Under the pieces are notes generated by a model, which worked only from the letters and a program-made list of their open reading frames with translations, had not been told where the DNA came from and did no database searches. DNA of 41,227 nt from CAINVV01 sp964528535. Lineage in GTDB: Bacteria > Bacteroidota > Bacteroidia > Bacteroidales > Prolixibacteraceae. Positions within the stretch are counted from its first letter, which is position 1, and each line of letters starts with the position of its first letter. Made by a program: the position numbers and the translations under genes. Below, piece by piece: positions 32,840 through 41,198 of the stretch. The stretch lies in assembly GCA_964528535.1 (NCBI GenBank), contig CAZGSQ010000025.1, positions 1-41,227 of the forward strand. Direction: 5' to 3'.

Positions 32840-33526
32840 TTAATTGACTGCGCCTATACGGGAAATGTATTTGTCAATCATTCTTCCCTCATTGCTGTCG
32901 GTATATTTTTCCTTGATGATTTGGTATGTTGAAAGGGCCTTTTCTTTGTTGCCCATCATTTCATACATCCTGCCAGCTTTTAGCAAATAAATGGGAGTGG
33001 TGAATTTATTGGCCTTTATATCAGCGGCTTCGCTGTAGTATTTGACAGCTTTTTCTTTGTTGCCAAGTTCGGCATAGGCATCGCCAATGGCTCCAATCGA
33101 GACTGGTTTTAAAAGCAAATCATCTGTTTTGAAACTTTCCAGATAATCGATGGCCTCTTTGAACTTTCCGAGATGGAGGTAGGAGATGCCTGCATAATAT
33201 TTTGCCAGATTGCCGGATGGTGTTCGGCCATAATTGTCTATGATGTCTAAGACTCCGGGATAGTTTCCATCACCATTCAATGCCAGATTGAATGAGTCTT
33301 TTTCAAAATACTGCTCCGCAGTAAAGATTTGTTCCTTCGCCTTGACTTCGTGGGGAATGGTGTAAAAACGGTGGGTTGCAAGCAACAAAAGGGCTAAAAC
33401 AACAGCCGCTCCAAAGATGATGGAGATTAATTTCGCATTTTTCTCAAAAAACAACTCTGCTGTTGTCAATGCGTGTTCAACTTCTTTCAGATTCTCATTG
33501 GCTTTTGTCGTGGTCTCTTTGCTCAT
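32840..33526 (-). CDS. Membrane-anchored tetratricopeptide repeat protein
   Basis: 228 residues from the ATG at 33526 (MSKETTTKANENL); the frame is open 26 codons upstream, but that part does not look like protein. A charged N-terminus precedes one membrane span (about residues 32-52, ISIIFGAAVVLALLLLAT). The rest is TPR-like helix pairs: LAKYYAGISYLHLGKFKEAI, SIGAIGDAYAELGNKEKAVKYYSEAA and YLLKAGRMYEMMGNKEKALSTYQIIKEKY. The single N-terminal anchor and periplasmic TPRs resemble YfgM-type proteins, which associate with envelope biogenesis. It is divergent from recF. Confidence 0.88.
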   Translation of the reverse strand: MSKETTTKANENLKEVEHALTTAELFFEKNAKLISIIFGAAVVLALLLLATHRFYTIPHEVKAKEQIFTAEQYFEKDSFNLALNGDGNYPGVLDIIDNYGRTPSGNLAKYYAGISYLHLGKFKEAIDYLESFKTDDLLLKPVSIGAIGDAYAELGNKEKAVKYYSEAADIKANKFTTPIYLLKAGRMYEMMGNKEKALSTYQIIKEKYTDSNEGRMIDKYISRIGAVN

Positions 33527-33745
33527 AACTGATGGTTCTCTTAAATAGGTGCTTTTTTGTATGCGAGTGCAAAAATAATGGTTTTTAACAAACGAGCGCA
33601 ACAAATTGAAAAATATACAGATGATATTTGATGTTTTCTATCTATTCTTAGATGGTCATTGGTCTTTTGTTCGTAAATGGTAAGTACAGCAAGGAATAAT
33701 CAACCTGAAAAAAGTATAGATTTGCATTTCATAAAATGGGTCGAT

Positions 33746-34864
33746 ATGTTTATAAGGGAACTTTCTGTGATGAATTATAAAAATTTTGGAGAGACGACCC
33801 TATCTTTTTCCAAGAAATTGAATTGTTTTATTGGCAACAACGGAGTGGGGAAAACCAATCTTCTGGATGCCATTTATTACCTTTCTTTTTGCAAAAGTTA
33901 TTTTAATAGTCTTGATTCACAGAATATTAGACATTCTGAAGAATTTTTTGCATTGCAAGGAAAATATGAGTTGGACGGCAATCAGGAAGAGATTCATTGT
34001 GGTTTCAAGAATGGTCAAAAGAAAAAAATCCGAAGAAACAAAAAGGAGTATGAACGATTATCTGAACACATTGGTCTGATTCCCCTTGTGATGATTTCGC
34101 CTGCCGACGCTGTCTTGATTCAGGGTGGGAGCGAGGAGCGACGCCGGTTCATGGACAGTGTCATTTCCCAGTACGACAGGATTTATCTTGAGTGGTTGGT
34201 TCGTTACAACAGGGTGCTGCAGCAACGAAATGTCCTCTTGAAGGAGGTGGTGGGTCGATCTGCCATAGACCCTGACCTTTTTGCTGTCTGGGACGAGCAA
34301 TTGGTGTTTCTGGGTCAGAAGATTCATCAAAAAAGGGCCGATTTTTTGAAGGAGATACTTCCGGTTTTTCAAAAATATTACACCCAAATTTCCGGCGGGA
34401 ATGAATTGGTTTCGCTCGAATATAGTTCTCAACTATTTGATAAACAGTTTGATGGATTGTTGAAAGATTCATTTGCAAGGGATCGGATGGTTCAGTACAC
34501 AACGACAGGTATCCACAAGGATGATCTGGAGTTAAAGTTGGGAGGTTATCCCATTAAACGGCTCGGCTCACAAGGGCAGAACAAGACCTACCTGATCGCC
34601 CTGAAGTTTGCACAGTTCGATTTTATCCGTTCGCTGAACCATAGCACGCCTATTTTGCTCCTGGACGATATCTTCGATAAATTGGACAGCGGAAGGGTGG
34701 AGGAGATTGTGAAACTTGTCTCTGACGATCATTTTGGCCAGATTTTTATTACCGATACCAATCGCGAGCATTTAGACAGCATCCTCAGGGACACCGGGGG
34801 TGGTGATTTTAGAATTTTTATTGTAGATAAAGGATTGATTAACAATATTATTGACAAAGAATGA
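33746..34864 (+). CDS. recF: DNA replication and repair protein RecF
   Basis: 372 residues from the ATG at 33746 (MFIRELSVMNYKNF), which matches the family N-terminus; the longer frame from 33677 does not. RecF is an SMC-like ATPase that helps load RecA at gaps with RecO and RecR. Walker A is GNNGVGKT (30-37), the signature motif is RLGSQGQNKT, and Walker B is ILLLDDIFDKLD. IRRNKKEY and PADAVLIQGGSEERRRFMDS are typical central blocks. Its stop overlaps the next start by four bases (ATGA), so translation is coupled to the DUF721 gene. Confidence 0.97.
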   Translation: MFIRELSVMNYKNFGETTLSFSKKLNCFIGNNGVGKTNLLDAIYYLSFCKSYFNSLDSQNIRHSEEFFALQGKYELDGNQEEIHCGFKNGQKKKIRRNKKEYERLSEHIGLIPLVMISPADAVLIQGGSEERRRFMDSVISQYDRIYLEWLVRYNRVLQQRNVLLKEVVGRSAIDPDLFAVWDEQLVFLGQKIHQKRADFLKEILPVFQKYYTQISGGNELVSLEYSSQLFDKQFDGLLKDSFARDRMVQYTTTGIHKDDLELKLGGYPIKRLGSQGQNKTYLIALKFAQFDFIRSLNHSTPILLLDDIFDKLDSGRVEEIVKLVSDDHFGQIFITDTNREHLDSILRDTGGGDFRIFIVDKGLINNIIDKE

Positions 34865-35151
34865 GAAGAAGTGAAATCCATTCACTCGGCAGTGCGATAC
34901 AGACGTTTCTGAAAGAGTCCAAGTTTGACAGGAAGATTGCCGAGGTGGATGCTGTTGGTTCGTGGGAGTCTATTATCGGAAAACCCATTGCCCGTGCAAC
35001 CACCAATATCTACATTCAAAATGGTACCCTGCATGTACACCTCAACTCCTCCATCGTTCGTAATGAGCTCTTTATGATGCGCAACGACATCATTCGTGCC
35101 ATCAACAACCATGCCGGTAGTGTCATTGTGAAGGCAATTGTTTTAAAATAA
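34861..35151 (+). CDS. DUF721 / DciA-like protein
   Basis: 96 residues, the usual size for Bacteroidota DUF721 proteins. It has the compact KH-like domain: VDAVGSWESIIGKPIARATT, IYIQNGTLHVHLNSSIVRNEL and FMMRNDIIRAINNH. This family includes DciA, the loader of replicative helicase DnaB in bacteria lacking DnaC, and it is often found next to recF or near dnaA. The start overlaps the recF stop by four bases. I infer a role in replication initiation or DNA repair. Confidence 0.88.
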   Translation: MRRSEIHSLGSAIQTFLKESKFDRKIAEVDAVGSWESIIGKPIARATTNIYIQNGTLHVHLNSSIVRNELFMMRNDIIRAINNHAGSVIVKAIVLK

Positions 35152-35243
35152 GCAAGCTTTGTTAATTCGGATGAAAAACAAGTTGGTTCCATCTGAATCA
35201 TTGGCAATACGATCCAATCTTTCAAGTAAATGCCAATTAATTT

Positions 35244-35251
35244 TAACTTTG
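35244..35251 (+). promoter_or_regulatory. Possible -7 box (TAACTTTG) for nspC
   Basis: TAACTTTG matches TAnnTTTG and ends 68 bp before the nspC ATG. It lies inside the frame that extends upstream of that ATG, favouring the later start. No good -33 TTTG is seen. Confidence 0.4.
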
Positions 35252-35319
35252 CTCCAGGTTCCAGAACAGTTCAAACATCTATTCATTCCAAACTATTTGA
35301 AATTTTATTCCACCCAACC

Positions 35320-36465
35320 ATGGCCGTCGATTTCTCCCAAATACCAAATCCTTGCTATGTCATTGAAGAACAATCGCTGCGAAAAAATCTTGCGAAGATT
35401 CAAAGCGTAAGCGAGGAAGCAGGAGTAGAAATTATTCTGGCATTCAAGGGATTCTCCATGTGGAAAGTTTTCCCGATTGTTTGCGAATACATCAAAGGTG
35501 CCACAGCAAGTGGTGCCAATGAGGCGCAACTGGCCTTCGAAGAGATGAAGACACTGGCCCATACCTATTCGCCCGCCTACACGGAGTCCGATTTTCAGCG
35601 GGTCCTTGCTTATTCTTCCCACATTACCTTTAATTCTTTGTCTCAGCTGGCAAGGTTTCGAGATCGAATTAAGGCTCATGACAGGACCATCTCGGTAGGA
35701 TTAAGGGTTAATCCCGAGTTTTCTGAGGTGACGACAGAATTGTACAATCCTTGTGCTCCTGGCGCCAGACTTGGAATAACAGCTGAAAATCTGGGAGATA
35801 ACTTACCCTCGGAAGTTGAGGGATTTCATTTTCATACCTTGTGTGAATCATCTTCACATGATTTGGAAAAAACATTGGTGGCTTTCGAAGATCGTTTCGG
35901 TAAATTTCTCGGTAAATTGAAATGGGTCAATTTTGGTGGTGGTCACCTGATGACCCGCAAAGATTATGACACCAACCATTTGGTTCAGGTTCTGAAGTCA
36001 TTTAAGTCAAGATGGAAGAACCTTGCTGTTGTTCTTGAACCGGGAAGTGCTTTTGCCTGGGAGACTGGATTCCTGCTGGCTTTGGTAGTGGATGTCGTCG
36101 AAAATAGGGGAATAAGTACCGCTATATTGAATGTTTCTTTTACTGCACACATGCCCGACTGTCTGGAGATGCCCTATCAACCCAAAATTAGAAATGCTTA
36201 CCAGGAAGTACTTCCTGGCAAGTTCAGTTACCGAATGGGTGGAAATTCTTGTCTTGCCGGAGATTACATGGGGTTCTGGTCGTTCGACAATCCTCTCAAA
36301 GCGGGAGATTTAGTCCTTTTTGAAGACATGATTCACTACACCCTCGTCAAGACAACCATGTTCAACGGCGTAGCCCATCCATCGGTGGGACTTTGGAACG
36401 ATTCATCCGGCTTTACACTTTTGAGAGAATTCGGATACGGAGATTACAAAGAAAGAATGGATTAG
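35320..36465 (+). CDS. nspC: Carboxynorspermidine decarboxylase
   Basis: 381 residues from the ATG at 35320 (MAVDFSQIPNPCYVIEEQSL), matching the family length; the frame is open 30 codons further but that part is not conserved. It is a PLP-dependent alanine-racemase-fold decarboxylase that converts carboxy(nor)spermidine to (nor)spermidine, the last step of the polyamine route common in Bacteroidota. The PLP lysine is K43 in ILAFKGF. Other blocks are FHFHTLCESSSHDLE, WVNFGGGHLMTRKDYD, VLEPGSAFAWETG and GGNSCLAGDYMGFWSFD. Carboxyspermidine dehydrogenase, its usual partner, is not in the window. Confidence 0.95.
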   Translation: MAVDFSQIPNPCYVIEEQSLRKNLAKIQSVSEEAGVEIILAFKGFSMWKVFPIVCEYIKGATASGANEAQLAFEEMKTLAHTYSPAYTESDFQRVLAYSSHITFNSLSQLARFRDRIKAHDRTISVGLRVNPEFSEVTTELYNPCAPGARLGITAENLGDNLPSEVEGFHFHTLCESSSHDLEKTLVAFEDRFGKFLGKLKWVNFGGGHLMTRKDYDTNHLVQVLKSFKSRWKNLAVVLEPGSAFAWETGFLLALVVDVVENRGISTAILNVSFTAHMPDCLEMPYQPKIRNAYQEVLPGKFSYRMGGNSCLAGDYMGFWSFDNPLKAGDLVLFEDMIHYTLVKTTMFNGVAHPSVGLWNDSSGFTLLREFGYGDYKERMD

Positions 36466-36467
36466 GA

Positions 36468-36504
36468 AAGAGTTATAACCCATAACTCATCACTCATAAC
36501 TCTT
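36468..36504. terminator. GAGTTAT-rich dyad between convergent genes
   Basis: AAGAGTTAT (36468-36476) pairs with ATAACTCTT (36496-36504). A further ATAACTC lies in the loop at 36483-36489. It spans the 24-bp gap between nspC and the methyltransferase and enters the latter's last codons. It may act as a bidirectional terminator, but lacks a T-run. Confidence 0.45.
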
Positions 36505-37899
36505 CAATGGAAACTTTGCGGCTGCTTCCACGAGTCTTTCGCCGGTATATTCTGTAGTTGACATCCTAATCCTCCACTCTTTTGGGTAGCCGTTGTTGAA
36601 TCGGGTTCCAATGTTCTTGGCCCAGCCCAAAGGTCGATTGCAATAGGTGACCAAATTCCAACCTCTTTCCTCAAATACCAATTGAAAATCAGCTCTTTTC
36701 AAGTAGAGAATAGCCTCCTCGAGTGTTAATTCCACCAGAGGGAAATTTGATTTATTTACTACCGTGGAAATTGCCAGGTCATGGGAAGGAATCAATTGAT
36801 CCCGTTTAATTTCACCGATGGTAACTCCGGCATGGATAATTCTTAAAGTGGCTTTTACCTGGTCTAGTTCCGAAAGTAATGCAAGAGGCCAACCCAGCAT
36901 ACGATCTTCAAATTTCAACAGCAACAAAGACAAATCCCCGATAGTTCCTTCCAGTAATTTTAGCTCTGATTTGGGAACAGGTACCAGGGCATTTCTACTC
37001 TTTATGGATTTGCTTGATGCAACCGATTGCTTCTTGCGTACCGCTGCCGTAAATAATCCCTCACCCTTGACTTTGTGCGGATAAAACCTGTAACATGGAA
37101 ATCCATTGGCATCGGTCGTTACGATTCCCCATTCCTCCGGGATGTTCAGGTGGACAGCTTCGACGGGAGAAAATCCCTGTAGCCAGGATATATTTTCTTC
37201 ATTTTCAGCCGGATTGAAGGTGCATGTACTGTAAATCAACATTCCATCCTCCGCCAATGCAGGCCAAACGTCTGCCATTATCCTTTTCTGCCGTTGGGCA
37301 CAGTGGTCTGTACTGGCATCTGACCATTCGTCCATGGCAGTCGGATCACGCCTAAAAAGACCTTCACCTGAACAAGGGGCATCGATGACTACAATATCAA
37401 AGAATCCGGGTAATCTGGAAAAATCTCTGGGATCATTGCAGGTTACGATGGTATTTGGATGACCCCATTTTTTTAGATTTTCAGATAAAATCATCGCTCT
37501 CGAATGGATGACTTCATTGCTTACAAGCAGACTATCTTCTGTTAGAAGGGTAGACAAATGGGTCGATTTACCTCCGGGAGCAGCGCATAGATCCAGAACG
37601 CGCAATTTTTTTTTACCTGCCTGGTGGATGAATTGTTCCAAAAACATGGAGCTTGATTCCTGCACATAATAGGATCCTGCGTGAAACAAGGGATCAAGGG
37701 TGTAAATTGGGCGTTTTTTTAGGTAAAATCCAGTAGAACACCATTCTACTGAACATGAATTGGCATCTAACTGCCATTTTCTTTTGTTAATCCGAATGGA
37801 ATGGTTGGGTGGATCGCTGAGTGAAGAACTGAATGACTGATAGGCCGATCCCAGCATTAACCGCATTCTGTTTTCTAAAGACTCGGGAAGTTGGATCAT
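36490..37899 (-). CDS. RsmF/NOL1-type rRNA (cytosine-C5) methyltransferase
   Basis: 469 residues from the ATG at 37899 (MIQLPESLENRM); the frame continues to a TTG at 37917. SAM-binding motif I is VLDLCAAPGGKSTHLSTLL. The two catalytic cysteines of RNA m5C methyltransferases are in VIDAPCSGEGLFRRDP and LIYSTCTFNPAENEENISWL. The C-terminal part (about 300-469) carries the extra RsmF-type domains, ending with a PUA-like segment (FEERGWNLVTYCNRPLGWAKNIGTRFNNGYPKEWRI). It probably methylates a cytosine in 16S rRNA (C1407 in E. coli RsmF). The gene is convergent with nspC and divergent from the helical-repeat protein gene. Confidence 0.93.
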   Translation of the reverse strand: MIQLPESLENRMRLMLGSAYQSFSSSLSDPPNHSIRINKRKWQLDANSCSVEWCSTGFYLKKRPIYTLDPLFHAGSYYVQESSSMFLEQFIHQAGKKKLRVLDLCAAPGGKSTHLSTLLTEDSLLVSNEVIHSRAMILSENLKKWGHPNTIVTCNDPRDFSRLPGFFDIVVIDAPCSGEGLFRRDPTAMDEWSDASTDHCAQRQKRIMADVWPALAEDGMLIYSTCTFNPAENEENISWLQGFSPVEAVHLNIPEEWGIVTTDANGFPCYRFYPHKVKGEGLFTAAVRKKQSVASSKSIKSRNALVPVPKSELKLLEGTIGDLSLLLLKFEDRMLGWPLALLSELDQVKATLRIIHAGVTIGEIKRDQLIPSHDLAISTVVNKSNFPLVELTLEEAILYLKRADFQLVFEERGWNLVTYCNRPLGWAKNIGTRFNNGYPKEWRIRMSTTEYTGERLVEAAAKFPLKSYE

Positions 37900-37945
37900 C
37901 GGAACTCTTTTTGTCAAAATTAACAGTTTTTTACGAGGATTATTT

Positions 37946-37953
37946 TAAATTTG
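37946..37953 (+). promoter_or_regulatory. Possible -7 box (TAAATTTG)
   Basis: TAAATTTG matches TAnnTTTG and ends 22 bp before the next start codon, in a 76-bp divergent gap. No -33 TTTG is at the usual spacing. Confidence 0.4.
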
Positions 37954-37975
37954 TTCACTTACTAATTCTACCGCC

Positions 37976-39424
37976 ATGTCAATTGCTTTTCGTCTGAAAT
38001 ATACCCTGGGACTCATACCTTCTGCCGATCAACTGGATTCGAGATGGGACAAGCTGGTCAAAATGCGTGATGAACTTGATCAAATGGAACGTTCAGATGA
38101 GTTAGAGAAATACCAAAAATTAAAGGAACTCATCGAATCTTCAGCTTTTAAACAAAATCAAAAGGAGGTGGAGGCACTTCAATTTGCCGGAAGCAAAGAA
38201 GAAAAACTGATTCTTGAATTGTTGAATTTGTCAAAATCTGCTTCCATCCGGAATTACCAGAAGATCGCCACCTCAGCCCAACTGCAGCGGCTGGAAAAAA
38301 TTCTGAAGGATAGTCGGGTTACACGGTTTCAGGAATTGAAGTCGGTGGTTGAATCTCCACAATTCATGGATAGGAGGGTTTCGCAAAAGAAGAAGGAGTA
38401 CGTCAAAAGCGATGATTTTGGTGTTTTGCAGGAGTTCATTGCGTTGAAGCGAAGTGATGATATCAGGTTCTGGATGAAATTTAGTCAGTCGGATCGCTAC
38501 AAATCCTATTTGAATACGCTGGAATCCAAAGATTTAAAGAGAATGTCTGAGTTGAAGGAGATTACCGGTGACACTAATTTCGAAAAGCAGGTAACCTATT
38601 TGAAGGACAAAAAAAGGTTCCAAAAGAGTGATGAATACAGGCAAATTCTCCTGTTCAAAGGGATGGATGCCGGGAAGTTCATGGCCGAATACAGAAAGCT
38701 CAAGAAAGAGAAATCTCTCGACTTCTTCAACAAATGGGAAATTCTTCTGGAAGAAAATTTTTCTGGTAAAGAGTTGGATGCAAACAAATGGCAACCTGAA
38801 AATTGGTTGGGATTCCAAATGGCCGGAACCAGCTTTTCGCAAGAGGGAGAGATGCAATGCTACCATGGCGCAAAGAATATCCAGGTAACTAACAACGTGC
38901 TCTCTTTGTGGGCCAAAAAGGAGGTCGCACATGGAAAAGTTTGGCGACCTACGGCAGGATTAATGCCCAAACAGTACGATTTTACCTCCTCCATCCTCAA
39001 CAGTGCAGCGCATTTTCGCATGAAGGAGGGCGTTGTAGAAGCAAAAGTGAGATTTAAAAAAGATGACACGATCATTTCGGCTTTTTCATTAACCGGCGAA
39101 AAACCTTTTCCCCAAATTGATCTATTCAGAAGCACCAAAAAGGGAATTGGCGTAGGAGTCCTTGAAAAACAAGGTGATACAACTTCCAAATATAAAAAAA
39201 TCAATGCACTGAATGATGGTCGTTTCCATGTTTACAGGCTCGAACTTTTCAACAATGAGCTGGTGTGGAAGATTAACGGACATGAAATTTTCAGAAATTC
39301 CACCTCCTTGAAAGAGCCATTGTTCTTCAACCTTCTCACCTCTTTACATGGTCAGGTGAACGAACAACTCCTGCCTCATAGACTGGAAGTGGAGTGGATC
39401 AGGTGCTTTGCACAAAAATCTTAA
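37976..39424 (+). CDS. Helical-repeat protein with inactive-looking GH16-like C-terminal domain
   Basis: 482 residues with no signal peptide or membrane span. Residues 1-245 are highly charged, predicted-helical repeats (DELEKYQKLKELIESSAF, RFQELKSVVESPQF, SDRYKSYLNTLESKDLKRMS, KSDEYRQILLFKGMD). Residues about 250-478 look like a GH16/laminarinase jelly-roll: ILLEENFSGKELDANKWQPE is the typical first strand, and later come FRMKEGVVEAKVRFK, HVYRLELFNNELVWKINGHE and FFNLLTSL. GH16 needs ExDxxE; here the matching stretch is Q380-I-D382-L-F-R385, so nucleophile and acid/base are both replaced. It is most likely a cytoplasmic binding or scaffold protein. The PAS gene starts 13 bp downstream. Confidence 0.75.
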   Translation: MSIAFRLKYTLGLIPSADQLDSRWDKLVKMRDELDQMERSDELEKYQKLKELIESSAFKQNQKEVEALQFAGSKEEKLILELLNLSKSASIRNYQKIATSAQLQRLEKILKDSRVTRFQELKSVVESPQFMDRRVSQKKKEYVKSDDFGVLQEFIALKRSDDIRFWMKFSQSDRYKSYLNTLESKDLKRMSELKEITGDTNFEKQVTYLKDKKRFQKSDEYRQILLFKGMDAGKFMAEYRKLKKEKSLDFFNKWEILLEENFSGKELDANKWQPENWLGFQMAGTSFSQEGEMQCYHGAKNIQVTNNVLSLWAKKEVAHGKVWRPTAGLMPKQYDFTSSILNSAAHFRMKEGVVEAKVRFKKDDTIISAFSLTGEKPFPQIDLFRSTKKGIGVGVLEKQGDTTSKYKKINALNDGRFHVYRLELFNNELVWKINGHEIFRNSTSLKEPLFFNLLTSLHGQVNEQLLPHRLEVEWIRCFAQKS

Positions 39425-39436
39425 ACTTCAATTGAC

Positions 39437-39781
39437 ATGTACAGTTGGTTCGACGAGGAGGAGGCTGCCATTACGATTTGCGATCTCGAAGGTGTAATCA
39501 TTTACATGAATGAAAGGTCCAAAAGATCCTTCACCAAATACGATGACAGCGGGGTGACAATAGGATCAAGCCTGATAGCGTGTCATCCAGAACCAGCGCG
39601 GTCAAAGTTGATTTCAATGCTGAAGCGTCCATGGACAAATGTTTATACCATCGAAAAACGGGGCGTCAGGAAGCTAATCAGGCAATCTCCCTGGTACCAG
39701 GATGGGGAGTTTAGTGGTGTGACAGAAATTTCCTTTGAGATTCCGGAGGCGATGGAGCACCATTGCAGGGATATTTTTTGA
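39437..39781 (+). CDS. Stand-alone PAS domain protein
   Basis: 114 residues forming essentially one PAS domain. ITICDLEGVIIYMNERSKRS is the classic first strand-turn-strand, followed by a helical segment GSSLIACHPEPARSKLISML. The last strands are KLIRQSPWYQDGEFSGVTEIS. No kinase, cyclase or DNA-binding part is attached, so it is a small sensor that must act through a partner. CHPEP may bear on cofactor binding, but this is uncertain. It lies 13 bp after the helical/GH16-like gene and is probably co-transcribed with it. Confidence 0.85.
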   Translation: MYSWFDEEEAAITICDLEGVIIYMNERSKRSFTKYDDSGVTIGSSLIACHPEPARSKLISMLKRPWTNVYTIEKRGVRKLIRQSPWYQDGEFSGVTEISFEIPEAMEHHCRDIF

Positions 39782-39784
39782 TTT

Positions 39785-39812
39785 GTATCGACAATTTGTG
39801 AATTGTCGATAC
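39785..39812. terminator. Perfect hairpin between convergent PAS and YitT genes
   Basis: GTATCGACAATT (39785-39796) and AATTGTCGATAC (39801-39812) pair perfectly around a TGTG loop and fill most of the 37-bp gap. There is no T-run, so action in both directions is inferred from position. Confidence 0.6.
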
Positions 39813-39818
39813 CGCCAT

Positions 39819-40739
39819 TCAATCCTCTATTTTGTGTTTGAGCGATCTGAATCCTTCACCCAAAATTTCGCTTGCATCCATGATGGTGATGAATGCATGT
39901 GGATCGATCGCCGCAATCTGTTCTTCTAATATCGCCACCTCTCTACGACTCACTACCGTGAAAATGACGTTTTTCTCAGAATTGGTAAACATGCCAATGC
40001 CTTTCAGGTAAGTTCCTCCGCGCTCCAGATCTATCACAATGGTATCCCTTATTTTTTCGTGCTCTTCAGAGATGATGATAAGGGCCTTGTTGTAGTTGGC
40101 ACCTTGAAGGATCAAATCGACTGCTCGTCCGGTAATGTATATCACAAGGATACTGTAGAGCGGAATCTGCCAGTCTTTGAAGGCGGCGAGGGCAACAAAT
40201 ACGATGGCAGTATCCACCCAAATCAACATCTGGCCGATAGGAATTCTGGTGTATTTGGTAAATATCATGGCAACGATGTCGCTGCCACCTGAGGTCGCCT
40301 TTGCTTTGAAGATCAGGCCAAGCCCAATGCCTGTGAGTACACCTCCAAAGATACATGAGAGCAGTACATCCTTAACCAGCGGTGCATCGCCCACCATCCG
40401 CATCATGGTAATGCCATCCATGAATATAGAGGATGAAACAAATCCATATATAGTTTTTACACCGAACCGAGGCCCTAACATTTTGATGCCGATATATGTC
40501 AATGGTATATTTACCAATAGGTTGAATAGTCCAATAGGAAATCCATCGGGCCAGATCGACATTCCTTTGGAGAGGTAGTGCACAATAATGCCGAGTCCAT
40601 AAACTCCGCCAGGTACAATTTTGTGGGGTGTGATAAAGTAGACATAGCCAACTGCCATTACAAACGACCCCACAGTAATCATTCCATAATCGAGGAACCA
40701 CTTGGTTGAGAAGATCTTTTGTTTGGATGAAGTTGTCAT
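39819..40739 (-). CDS. YitT family membrane protein (DUF2179 C-terminal domain)
   Basis: 306 residues. About six hydrophobic spans lie in residues 15-215 (MITVGSFVMAVGYVYFITP, FPIGLFNLLVNIPLTYIGI, VLLSCIFGGVLTGIGLGLIF, MLIWVDTAIVFVALAAF and PLYSILVIYITGRAVDLIL). KIVPGGVYGLGIIVH and KATSGGSDIVAMI are the two 'GG' motifs characteristic of the YitT/DUF161 repeats. The soluble C-terminus (about 215-290: ALIIISEEHEKIRDTIVIDL, ERGGTYLKGIGMFTNSEKNV and VVSRREVAILEEQIAAIDP) is a DUF2179 regulatory-like domain. The transport substrate of this family is unknown. It is convergent with the PAS gene and lies on the same strand as rplS, after its terminator. Confidence 0.93.
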   Translation of the reverse strand: MTTSSKQKIFSTKWFLDYGMITVGSFVMAVGYVYFITPHKIVPGGVYGLGIIVHYLSKGMSIWPDGFPIGLFNLLVNIPLTYIGIKMLGPRFGVKTIYGFVSSSIFMDGITMMRMVGDAPLVKDVLLSCIFGGVLTGIGLGLIFKAKATSGGSDIVAMIFTKYTRIPIGQMLIWVDTAIVFVALAAFKDWQIPLYSILVIYITGRAVDLILQGANYNKALIIISEEHEKIRDTIVIDLERGGTYLKGIGMFTNSEKNVIFTVVSRREVAILEEQIAAIDPHAFITIMDASEILGEGFRSLKHKIED

Positions 40740-40805
40740 TGCTTAAATATTAACCTTTGTGTCGGAAAAATTGGTTGTTGAAACTACCGTGAAAGTGTTA
40801 TATGA

Positions 40806-40832
40806 AAAAAGGTTCCTTTTGAGAACCTTTTT
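40806..40832 (-). terminator. Rho-independent terminator after rplS
   Basis: AAAAAGGTTC (40806-40815) pairs with GAACCTTTTT (40823-40832) around a 7-nt loop. On the - strand the stem is followed by a T-run. It is 15 bp after the rplS stop. Confidence 0.88.
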
Positions 40833-40847
40833 GTCAACCAATTTTGA

Positions 40848-41198
40848 TTAGAATCTTTTCTCTTTGATACGGGCTTTCTTGCCGGTGAGCTTGCGCAAAT
40901 AGAATAACCTCGCACGACGAACATGTCCCATCCTGTTCACTTCGATCCCGTCAATGAAAGGTGAAGTCAATGGGAAAATACGCTCTACGCCAATGTTACC
41001 AGACATCTTACGAACCGTAAAAGTCTTGGTTGTTCCTGTTCCTCTTAATTGAATAACAGTTCCTTTGTAGTTCTGAATACGTTCTTTGTTGCCCTCTACA
41101 ATCTTGTACCTGACGGTGATGGTGTCGCCTGGATGAAATGCAGGGAACTCTTTCTGTTCAGCTAAAAACGCGTTTTCAGCAATTTTAATTAAATCCAT
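40848..41198 (-). CDS. rplS: 50S ribosomal protein L19
   Basis: 116 residues, the standard length. L19 sits at the interface of the 30S and 50S subunits. Typical blocks are FHPGDTITVRYKIVEGNKER, QNYKGTVIQLRGTGTTKTFT, VRKMSGNIGVERIFPLTSPF and RRARLFYLRKLTGKKARIKE. The start is an ATG at 41198; 29 bases of upstream sequence remain in the window, too little to judge its promoter. In many bacteria it is preceded by trmD; that side is cut off here. Confidence 0.98.
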   Translation of the reverse strand: MDLIKIAENAFLAEQKEFPAFHPGDTITVRYKIVEGNKERIQNYKGTVIQLRGTGTTKTFTVRKMSGNIGVERIFPLTSPFIDGIEVNRMGHVRRARLFYLRKLTGKKARIKEKRF

